DNA of 64,000 nt from CAVPGP01 sp963704025. Lineage in GTDB: Bacteria > Actinomycetota > Thermoleophilia > Gaiellales > Gaiellaceae. Positions within the stretch are counted from its first letter, which is position 1. Each line of letters starts with the position of its first letter. The notes beneath the pieces are model-generated. The model was not told where the DNA came from, did not search any database, and worked only from the letters and a program-made list of their open reading frames with translations. A program made the position numbers and the translations under genes. Positions 33,227 to 40,077 of this stretch are shown here, in pieces. Location: NCBI GenBank assembly GCA_963704025.1, contig CAVPGP010000002.1, positions 372,001 through 436,000 of the forward strand, read 5' to 3'.

Positions 33227-35778
33227 TTCGCGTTGCGATCAAGGGCCTGCTGGGCCGCAAGCTTCGTGCCGCGTTGACCGCCTTCGCGATCGTCCTCGGC
33301 GTCGCCATGATCAGCGGCAGCCTCGTCCTCACCGACACCGTCGGCAAGAGCTTCGACGGCGTCTACAGCCAGTCGTACAAGGAGGCCGACGCAGTCGTCA
33401 GCCCGAAGGAGGCAATCTCGACGGGAGACGGCGACAGCCAGGCTCCGTCGTTCTCCGCCGCCGCGCTCGCGAAGGCGAAGACCATCCCGGGCGTCGCCGA
33501 AGCCCAGGGCTCGATCGAGGACGAGGCGCGCCTCGTCAAGACCAACGGCAGGGCGATCGGCGGTCCCGGCACGGGTATCGCCGTCGGCCTCGACGGCTCC
33601 GCCGACCCGACACTGAACCCGATCAAGCTCGACAGCGGGCAGTGGCCCCGCGGCGACCATCAGATCGCCATCGACAAGGCCGTCGCGAAGGAGCAGCACT
33701 TCCAGGTCGGCGACACCGTCGGCGCCTTCGGCGACGGGCCAGTGCAGAAGTACACGGTCACGGGCATCGTCCGCTTCGGCGACGTCGACACCATCGCCGG
33801 CTCGACGATCACCGTCTTCGACCTCCAGACCGCCCAGCGGCTCTTCGACAAGCAGGGCAAGCTCGACCTGATCCGCCTCAGGGCCGAGCCGGGCGTCTCC
33901 GACGACCAGCTCGTCAAGAGCATCGCCCCGCTCCTCCCCGAGACCGCGCAGGTGAAGACCGGCAGGGCCCAGGCCGCCGCCGACAGCAAGGAGACTCAGA
34001 AGGGCCTCTCGTCGTTCAAGTGGTTCCTGCTCGCCTTCGGCGGCATCGCACTGATCGTCGGCAGCTCCGTGATCGCGAACACGCTCTCGATCACCGTCGC
34101 CCAGCGGATCCGCGAGCTGGCGACGCTGCGCACGCTCGGCGCGTCGCGCCGGCAGGTGCTCCGCTCGGTCGTCGTCGAGGCGGTCGTCGTCGGCCTGATC
34201 GGGTCGATCGTCGGGCTCTTCGTCGGGCTCGGGATCGCCAAGGGCCTCTTCGTGATCCTCGGCGCGACCGGCGTCGAGCTTCCGAAGCAGGGTCTGGTCT
34301 TCGAGACCCGCACGGTCGTGGTGAGCATCGCCGTCGGCACGCTGATCGCGCTCTTCGCGAGCCTCCGGCCCGCGATCCGCGCGACCCGCATCCAGCCGAT
34401 CGCCGCCGTCCGCGAAGGTTCCGAGCTGCCGCCGTCGCGGTTCCACCGCACCGTCACCCTGCGGGCCTCGCTCTTCCTCGCCGCCGGGTTCGGGCTGATG
34501 CTCTACGGGACCACGGCGGGCGGGCTGTCGACCAAGGCGCTCCTCGCAGCGCTCGGCGTCGGCGTCCTGCTGTTCTTCCGCGGCGTCTCCATGATCGCCC
34601 CGAAGCTGATCCGCCCGCTGGCGTCTGCGCTGGGAGCCCCCGGCGCCCGCTTCGGCGGCTCGGCCGGGTCGCTCGCCCGCCAGAACGCCATGCGGAACCC
34701 GTCTCGCACGGCCTCCACCGCGGGCGCGCTGATGATCGGCCTCTCGCTGATCACGTTCGTCGCCGTGCTCGGCCAGGGCGTCAAGACCTCGTTCGGCGGA
34801 GCGGTCGACGAGCTCTTTATCGCCGACTACTCGCTGACCGCGGGGGACGCTCCGCTGTCGAGCAAGGCGGCCGCCGCGGCCGCGAAGGTCGACGGCGTCG
34901 AGGTCGTCTCGGAGATCCGAGACGGCTCGGGCACGCTCAACGGCAAGTCGATCACCGTCAACGGCGTCGACGAGAACCTGCAGCAGGTCGTCGCCATGAA
35001 GTGGTCTGCGGGCTCCGGCAACGTGCCGGCGAAGCTCGGTTCCGACGGTGCGTTCGTGAAGAAGCGGTACGCCGAGAAGCACGAGCTCGCGGTCGGGTCA
35101 CCTCTGACCGTGAAGACCCCGACGGGCGCCGTGCTGCGGCTCCACCTCGTCGGGATCTTCAACGAGCCGAAGGGCGGCTCGCCGTTCGGGGACGTCTCGA
35201 TCTCGAAGCGGACGTTCGACCGGTCCTTCGCAACGCACGACAACTTCTTCACGTTGCTGAACGTGAAAGGCGACGCGTCTGCGGACACGACCACCCGGAT
35301 CGAGAACGGCCTGAAGGCGTTCCCGGACGCGCAGGTCGAGACGGCCCAGCAGTTCAAGGACGGCCAGATCGCCCAGCTGAGCAAGGCGCTCAACATCGTC
35401 TACGCCCTGCTCGGGCTGTCCGTCATCGTCAGCCTCTTCGGCATCGTCAACACGCTCGTCCTCTCGGTCTTCGAGCGGACGCGCGAGCTGGGGATGCTGC
35501 GGGCGATCGGCATGACCCGCCGGCAGGTGCGCCGGATGATCCGGCACGAGAGCATCGTCACCGCGCTGATCGGAGCGACGTTCGGGATCGCCGTCGGCAT
35601 GTTCCTCGCGGGCATCGTCACGCACGCGCTGTCCGACCAGGGCATCGTGTTCGCCGTTCCGTACAGGTCGCTCGGCATCTTCGTCGGGATCGCGATCGTC
35701 GCCGGCGTCGTCGCTGCGATCCTTCCCGCGAGGCGCGCCGCACGGCTGAACGTGCTGAACGCGCTGCAGTACGAATAG
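33223..35778 (+). CDS. FtsX-like ABC permease
   Basis: An 851-residue permease with two FtsX domains. Helix 1 (residues about 16-38) is followed by a large extracytoplasmic MacB-periplasmic-core-like region (about 45-265), three helices with SITVAQRIRELATLRTLGAS, then a middle hydrophobic pair, a second extracytoplasmic domain (about 540-710) and three final helices with SVFERTRELGMLRAIGMTRR. The duplicated RxRELxxLRxxG motif at both sites is diagnostic. Ten transmembrane helices make it a single-chain permease that works with the ATPase just upstream. Substrate unknown. ATG at 33223. Confidence 0.93.
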   Translation: MIRVAIKGLLGRKLRAALTAFAIVLGVAMISGSLVLTDTVGKSFDGVYSQSYKEADAVVSPKEAISTGDGDSQAPSFSAAALAKAKTIPGVAEAQGSIEDEARLVKTNGRAIGGPGTGIAVGLDGSADPTLNPIKLDSGQWPRGDHQIAIDKAVAKEQHFQVGDTVGAFGDGPVQKYTVTGIVRFGDVDTIAGSTITVFDLQTAQRLFDKQGKLDLIRLRAEPGVSDDQLVKSIAPLLPETAQVKTGRAQAAADSKETQKGLSSFKWFLLAFGGIALIVGSSVIANTLSITVAQRIRELATLRTLGASRRQVLRSVVVEAVVVGLIGSIVGLFVGLGIAKGLFVILGATGVELPKQGLVFETRTVVVSIAVGTLIALFASLRPAIRATRIQPIAAVREGSELPPSRFHRTVTLRASLFLAAGFGLMLYGTTAGGLSTKALLAALGVGVLLFFRGVSMIAPKLIRPLASALGAPGARFGGSAGSLARQNAMRNPSRTASTAGALMIGLSLITFVAVLGQGVKTSFGGAVDELFIADYSLTAGDAPLSSKAAAAAAKVDGVEVVSEIRDGSGTLNGKSITVNGVDENLQQVVAMKWSAGSGNVPAKLGSDGAFVKKRYAEKHELAVGSPLTVKTPTGAVLRLHLVGIFNEPKGGSPFGDVSISKRTFDRSFATHDNFFTLLNVKGDASADTTTRIENGLKAFPDAQVETAQQFKDGQIAQLSKALNIVYALLGLSVIVSLFGIVNTLVLSVFERTRELGMLRAIGMTRRQVRRMIRHESIVTALIGATFGIAVGMFLAGIVTHALSDQGIVFAVPYRSLGIFVGIAIVAGVVAAILPARRAARLNVLNALQYE

Positions 35779-35789
35779 CTCGAACTCCC

Positions 35790-35815
35790 GTGGGTGGGCC
35801 TCCGGGCCCACCCAC
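35790..35815 (+). terminator. Perfect 11-bp hairpin after the FtsX-like permease
   Basis: GTGGGTGGGCC-tccg-GGCCCACCCAC, starting 12 bp after the permease stop. Well placed as the terminator of the ABC/FtsX operon, although no T-run follows. Confidence 0.65.
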
Positions 35816-35853
35816 TCGACCCGCTCTCGCCCGATCGCTTAGGCTTCGCGGCA

Positions 35854-36561
35854 ATGAGCGTCGGCGACGTCCTCAACGAGGCACTCGACCTCTACCAGCG
35901 GTTCTTCTGGCGCTTCGTCGCGACCGCGGCCGTCGTCTTCGTCGTGCTCGACCTGATCGCCGCACTCGGGGCCTCGGCGAGCTCCGACTCCGGGCGCGTC
36001 CTGTGGGCGCTGATCGGCGTCGTGCTCTCGATCGTCGGCACCTTCTGGGTGCAGGGCGCGCTCACCGAGGCGGTCAACGACGTCCGCGACGGGCGCATCG
36101 ACACGACGATCGGCGAGCTCTACTCGCGCACGCGCCCGCGGCTGCCGGCCCTGATCGTCGCAGGCATCCTCGCGTCGATCGGGATCGGAATCGGGTTGAT
36201 CCTCTTCATCGCTCCCGGCCTCTACCTCCTGACGCGCTGGGCGCTGATCACGCCTTCGATCGTGCTGGAGGGCCGCAGCGCCGGTGAGTCGTTCACCCGC
36301 TCGAGCGAGCTGACCGCGGGACACCGCTGGAAGGTGCTCGGCGTGATCGTCGTCTCGCTGCTGATCTACCTGATCGGCGGCGCGCTGGTCGGCGGCATCC
36401 TCCGCGCGCTCCTGCCGGACTTCCTCGGCGCATGGCTGGGCAGCCTGATCGTCCACTGCCTCGCCGTGCCGTTCCTGGCGCTCGCCTGGACGATCATGTA
36501 CTTCCGCCTCGCGCAGCCGGCGACGACTCTCGAGCCGTCCGCCGAGCCGCTGACCCCGTGA
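35854..36561 (+). CDS. Multi-pass membrane protein (glycerophosphoryl-diester-associated/DUF7847-like)
   Basis: A 235-residue integral membrane protein with about six hydrophobic segments. It begins SVGDVLNEALDLYQRFFWRF, a start seen in membrane proteins annotated as DUF7847 or GlpQ-associated membrane domains, and contains LYLLTRWALITPSIVLEGRS followed by SFTRSSELTAGHRWKVLGVI, a recurrent motif of that family. Function unknown. ATG at 35854 has an AGGCTT sequence upstream; an earlier ATG at 35794 lies within the terminator zone. Its stop overlaps the GTG of the next gene. Confidence 0.75.
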   Translation: MSVGDVLNEALDLYQRFFWRFVATAAVVFVVLDLIAALGASASSDSGRVLWALIGVVLSIVGTFWVQGALTEAVNDVRDGRIDTTIGELYSRTRPRLPALIVAGILASIGIGIGLILFIAPGLYLLTRWALITPSIVLEGRSAGESFTRSSELTAGHRWKVLGVIVVSLLIYLIGGALVGGILRALLPDFLGAWLGSLIVHCLAVPFLALAWTIMYFRLAQPATTLEPSAEPLTP

Positions 36562-37439
36562 GCGAGCTCGACCCGGAGACCCAGGATCGAATCGACGATC
36601 CGGTCTCCGAGGAGGCCGAGCGCGAGACCCGCCTCACGCCTGCCCAGGCGGTCGAGTCGATGCGCATCCGCGTGCCCGAGCGCGGGAACCGCAAGCTCCG
36701 CCAGCTGATCGAGCGCGTCAACGCCGACAGCCAGCTGAAGGGCTGGTGGCACGTCTCGAACGTCAACGCCGTCGCGCGCATGGAGATCAACGACCATTCC
36801 TGGGTGCACATCCAGATCGTCACGAACATCGCGCTGAAGCTGCTGCGCCAGCTGACGAAGCACGGCGTCGAGCCGGCGGTCGTTCACGACTACGGCTACA
36901 CGCAGGACGACGCCGAGGTCGTCGTCGTGCTGACCGCGCTCACGCACTGTGTCGGCATGTCGGTGCACCGGCACGGGCACGAGGACTTCTCGCTCTTCCT
37001 GGCCGAACCGAAGCTGCGCGAGCTGCTCCAGGGCCTCTACGAGGAGCCCGACCTGACGGTGATCGTCTCCGAGGTGCTGCAGGGGATCATCAGCCATCGC
37101 GCCGACGGCGAGCCACTCGCGCTCGAGGCCGGCATCCTGCGCGTGGCCGACGCGCTCGACATGGCGAAGGGCCGCTCGCGCATCCCGTTCGAGCACGGGA
37201 AGATCGGCATCCACTCCCTCTCGGCGGCCGCGATCGAGGAGGTCTCGATCACCGACGGCGACACGCGCCCGATCAAGATCGAGATCACCATGAACAACTC
37301 GTCGGGCATCTACCAGGTCGACGGCCTGCTGAAGGCGAAGCTGCAAGGCTCGGGTCTCGAGCCCTACGTCGAGGTCGAGGCGCACATCGACACGGAGGCC
37401 GAAAAGCGCCTGGTCCCGCTCTACAGGCTGGAAATCTGA
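36558..37439 (+). CDS. HD-superfamily phosphohydrolase
   Basis: A 293-residue protein resembling the COG3294-type HD phosphohydrolases. Metal-binding His candidates are in NDHSWVHIQIVTNIALKLL (residues about 77-95) and LTALTHCVGMSVHRHGHEDF (about 130-150), where the usual HD dyad is replaced by His-Cys-Val, followed by GIISHRADGEPLALEAGILR and VADALDMAKGRSRIP, the second acidic/His region. The C-terminal third is a beta domain. Substrate unknown. GTG start overlaps the preceding stop by 4 bp, and the gene ends 28 bp before tRNA-Gln. Confidence 0.8.
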   Translation: MSELDPETQDRIDDPVSEEAERETRLTPAQAVESMRIRVPERGNRKLRQLIERVNADSQLKGWWHVSNVNAVARMEINDHSWVHIQIVTNIALKLLRQLTKHGVEPAVVHDYGYTQDDAEVVVVLTALTHCVGMSVHRHGHEDFSLFLAEPKLRELLQGLYEEPDLTVIVSEVLQGIISHRADGEPLALEAGILRVADALDMAKGRSRIPFEHGKIGIHSLSAAAIEEVSITDGDTRPIKIEITMNNSSGIYQVDGLLKAKLQGSGLEPYVEVEAHIDTEAEKRLVPLYRLEI

Positions 37440-37467
37440 GCGCTACACTTACGCCCTGATCACCCGG

Positions 37468-37538
37468 TGCGGGATCGTCTAATGGTAGGACGCCTGACTC
37501 TGGATCAGGTAGTCTAGGTTCGAATCCTAGTCCCGCAG
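37468..37538 (+). tRNA. trnQ: tRNA-Gln (anticodon CTG)
   Basis: Cloverleaf by inspection: acceptor arms TGCGGGA and TCCCGCA pair perfectly, a D-arm with AATGGTA, the anticodon stem CCTGA/TCAGG around loop ctCTGga, and a T-arm CTAGG-TTCGAAT-CCTAG. The CTG anticodon reads Gln CAG codons. G is the discriminator and CCA is not encoded. A terminator follows directly. The 3' side of this tRNA begins the sparser accessory-like region. Confidence 0.95.
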
Positions 37539-37544
37539 CCTCTT

Positions 37545-37570
37545 GAAAGCCCCGCAAACGCGGGGCTTTC
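37545..37570 (+). terminator. Intrinsic-type terminator of tRNA-Gln
   Basis: GAAAGCCCCGC-aaac-GCGGGGCTTTC, an 11-bp perfect stem with a 4-nt loop followed by GTCTT, 6 bp after the tRNA. It is the best terminator in the window. Confidence 0.88.
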
Positions 37571-37629
37571 GTCTTATGTATCAGCAACGTGGCTCGGACT
37601 GGGGCAACACGCGGGGCAACATCCGTTAA

Positions 37630-38400
37630 CGTGCCCGCACGGCAGACGCACAGAAGGTAGAAACGATTTCGGGATCTAACGCGCCGCCCTTTGGGGAGAT
37701 CTCCGTTCCGTTTATGCTCGGACTGACCGTCCACGGCCGCCGGGTGACCCTCCGCGGCTGCCACGTTACGAACTGGTCACACAGGATGCCCGGCGGAATC
37801 CAGGCGAGCGCCGTAGTCAACCAGGCCTTCGTCGGCATGCATGCTTCGTCGGAGGCGGAGCTTCGTCTGCACACGCTCAAGGCGAGGATCTCGCACCTTG
37901 CGGAATGGCTCGGTACGCCGGGCATTGAACAACGAGTGGCATATTTCCTCGGGCCGGCACCATCGCTTACGCGAGACCGTCGCCACTTGTGCTCGGTCGT
38001 TTTCGGGGAACGATGATCAGCACCGAGGCTGAACTCGTGGGCGGGGAGGCCCCGCCAAAGCAACCTTACGTGCTGCATCTGGAGCAACGCGCCTGGCTGT
38101 GCCTTTCGCCGCGGAGAGGTAGACGGCCCTATGACGAGCTTCTCGAACTGCTTGATCATGCCCGCGGCTTCCTGAGCTTCGCGGCCGGTGCTGAGTCCGA
38201 CGCTCTCATGCTGACAGATCGAACCGGCTTGCGGGTACCCACTCCGGGCCGTGACAGGGCCACGGCTCCGCTTCCAGATGAAGTCGAGGGAACGGACAGT
38301 GCTGCCATCACAAACGATCGCGGCGAAGGTTCCTGGCTCGTTGCGCGCGGAGTCGACCCGCCTCCACCTTATTCGTGCGCACAGCACTAGAAGCGGCACT
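37630..38400 (+). pseudogene. Remnant of an ApeA-like (HEPN-family, putative anti-phage) gene
   Basis: A frame with no start codon (open from 37630) reads GLTVHGRRVTLRGCHVTNW, then QAFVGMHASSEAELRLHTLK and ISHLAEWLGTPGIEQ. This is the characteristic pattern of the ApeA N-terminal domain (ApeA_NTD1). Two frame changes (near 37940 and 37990-38010) then lead to QPYVLHLEQRAWLCLSP and YDELLELLDHARGFLSFAAG, again in family order. The 5' end and the C-terminal HEPN RNase domain (RxxxxH) are not found. ApeA proteins are single-gene abortive-infection defences. Here only about the first half survives, so function is unlikely. Family assignment is by recalled motif pattern. Confidence 0.55.
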
Positions 38401-38476
38401 TCTGTCCGGGCTCGCAAACCCCGCACCCGGAGCGGGATAGCCGGACGCTGCAAACCACATGCAAACGCGCCGACGC

Positions 38477-38770
38477 TCACGAGAACCGCGTCTCGGCCTC
38501 GACGAGCGCAGCGGCCTCGTCGAGTTCGTCCGCGTACCAGCTATCGCGAGCGGCGACACGCTCGAGAGCAGCGGCGTTCATCTCGAACCGCGGCCCGAAC
38601 TTCCGCCCCACCTCACACCCGAGCTACAGCCCGTCACAGCGGACGGCCAGGTCGCGCAGCTCGTCGACCAGGTCGAGCACGAGCTCAGCGTGCGCTGCGG
38701 CACTGATCGGCGGTGCGGTGCCAGCAACCTCCAGCACGCCCTCAGTCGCATCGCACCGAAGGCGCGAGCT
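38477..38770 (-). pseudogene. Decayed reading frame of unknown function
   Basis: One minus-strand frame reads ISAAAHAELVLDLVDELRD, is interrupted by TAG at 38624-38626, then continues without change of frame through GRKFGPRFEMNAAALERVAA and ADELDEAAALVEAETRFS to a stop at 38477. Composition on both sides of the TAG is protein-like (amphipathic helices, balanced charges). I recognise no family. It could be a decayed gene or a sequence error; no confident start codon is seen, and the 5' limit is approximate. Confidence 0.35.
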
Positions 38771-38967
38771 TGACGAAATCCACCCTTATCGTGCACGCGC
38801 GTACGCGCGAGGGACGGTCGAACGAGTACGACAGATCCGGGTCTTGTGCGAGTGCTGGCCTGGTGGGAAGCTCGAATGACATCACGCTCGGCGACGGTCG
38901 ACCGGCGGGGTCCTGGGGGGCGTCGACTCGACCGTCTCCCACAGGCAGCGAGAAGGAGGAGAGAGAG

Positions 38968-39345
38968 ATGGCGGAGATGCAGGTGGCCGCTGAGAAGAAC
39001 GGCAAGAAGACGACCTATACGTGGCGGATCTTCGAAGGGAAATGCAACTGCGCCGTGAGCGACGAGTCGTACCAGATCGTCCACCAGTTCTGGGAGGTTG
39101 AGGAGGCGAGACCCTTCCATGACGAGACGCTCATGGAGGCAACCAAGACGATCAACCGGCTTCTCGCGTCGGCGGCCGAGAAGACTCCTGATGAGGAACG
39201 GGAGCTGTGCTTCATCGAGTTCCTCGGCCGTCCGTTCCTGGCCTGGTCGAAGACAGAGCGCGACGCGCTCACCGCCCACGATGACCCTGCGACCGTCGCT
39301 CGTGCGCTCGGTCTTCGCGAACCGTCTCCGTCCCGCGCCATCTGA
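38968..39345 (+). CDS. Unknown protein, first of a paralogous pair
   Basis: A 125-residue soluble protein with no recognised domain. The start has a very strong ribosome-binding site (AAGGAGGAG, 8-9 nt upstream of ATG). Visible features: YTWRIFEGKCNCAVSDESYQ near the N-terminus, a helix LMEATKTINRLLASAAEKTP, then ELCFIEFLGRPFLAW and HDDPATVARALGLRE at the end. The next gene repeats the second half with clear similarity (LMEVTEEINRVLAEASEK, FQGRYMLAW, DDDPRDVMKALRLR), so the two arose by duplication. They are 14 bp apart and likely co-transcribed. Confidence 0.75.
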   Translation: MAEMQVAAEKNGKKTTYTWRIFEGKCNCAVSDESYQIVHQFWEVEEARPFHDETLMEATKTINRLLASAAEKTPDEERELCFIEFLGRPFLAWSKTERDALTAHDDPATVARALGLREPSPSRAI

Positions 39346-39359
39346 CAGGGAGGCAAGCA

Positions 39360-39701
39360 ATGGCAGAACCAAAACCCGCACCAACTTGGAACTACTACTG
39401 GGCGCAAACCCCACACCAAATCGACTGCTTCAAGGGAGGAAACACTCAGACCGTGACCTCGAAGCTGTGGGAGGCGGAAGGACCCACAGAAGTACATGAC
39501 CGGGTGCTCATGGAAGTGACCGAGGAGATCAATCGCGTGCTTGCTGAAGCCTCGGAGAAGTGCCCGCACCCGGAGTGGGAACTCGGATTGATCAAGTTTC
39601 AGGGCCGCTACATGCTGGCCTGGACGCGCCCGAGACTGGGCGGGCTCGGGCCAGACGATGATCCGCGCGACGTCATGAAAGCTCTGCGCTTGCGGTTCTG
39701 A
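39360..39701 (+). CDS. Unknown protein, second of a paralogous pair
   Basis: A 113-residue soluble protein similar to the upstream gene: WNYYWAQTPHQIDCFKGGN aligns with that protein's YTWRIFEGKCNC part, followed by the shared helix and the terminal FQGRYMLAWTRPRLGG and DDDPRDVMKALRLRF blocks. GGGAGG ribosome-binding site before the ATG. Codon use is less GC-extreme in the first third (aaaacccgcaccaacttgg), unlike neighbouring genes, which could reflect recent acquisition. Function unknown. Confidence 0.72.
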   Translation: MAEPKPAPTWNYYWAQTPHQIDCFKGGNTQTVTSKLWEAEGPTEVHDRVLMEVTEEINRVLAEASEKCPHPEWELGLIKFQGRYMLAWTRPRLGGLGPDDDPRDVMKALRLRF

Positions 39702-40077
39702 CGACGTGGCGGTTTCCACCCATTGTTACGAGGCGTACACGAAGCCGCCGTCCTGTTTCGGGCGGCGGCTTCGTGTCGGACGTGCGCACGCCGCGCGAAG
39801 TGCGCGCCACATGGGGACGATGGGCAAGGAGCTCTACAGAAAACCGCGGCCTGAACCGTCAACGCGGAAAGGGAGCGGTCCACTACGCTCGCGGCTGGCG
39901 GGCGGTGCGCGGAACCCAAAGCGGCACGAAAGTACGTCGCCTCGCCCGGGTGAACTCGTCGTGCCACTTGATCGCGACGTTCGTGTAGTACGTGCCGCAG
40001 CGGGGATCGCTGCCGTGCGCCTCTGGCGACGAAGCCGTGCGAGCGCCGCGAAGACATCGAGCTCGATTGCGGCCGAT
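39702..40077. other. Gap with terminator and a possible short minus-strand frame
   Basis: 376 bp without a confident gene. It contains the hairpin at 39739-39774. On the minus strand, about 39895-40080, a frame reads DPRCGTYYTNVAIKWHDEFT then RTFVPLWVPRTAR to a stop. It looks protein-like but lacks a start and a family, so I do not call it a gene. Confidence 0.4.
39739..39774 (+). terminator. 12-bp hairpin after the paralogous pair
   Basis: ACGAAGCCGCCG and CGGCGGCTTCGT pair perfectly around a 12-nt loop, 38 bp after the second gene's stop. Likely its terminator. Confidence 0.6.

Noticed and set aside
37285..37764. Minus-strand frame containing GFEPRLPDPESGVLPL
   Set aside because: This is the well-known false translation of the antisense strand of a tRNA gene.
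39608..40057. Minus-strand 149-codon frame
   Set aside because: It overlaps the second paralog antisense and is Arg/Ser-rich with no motifs.
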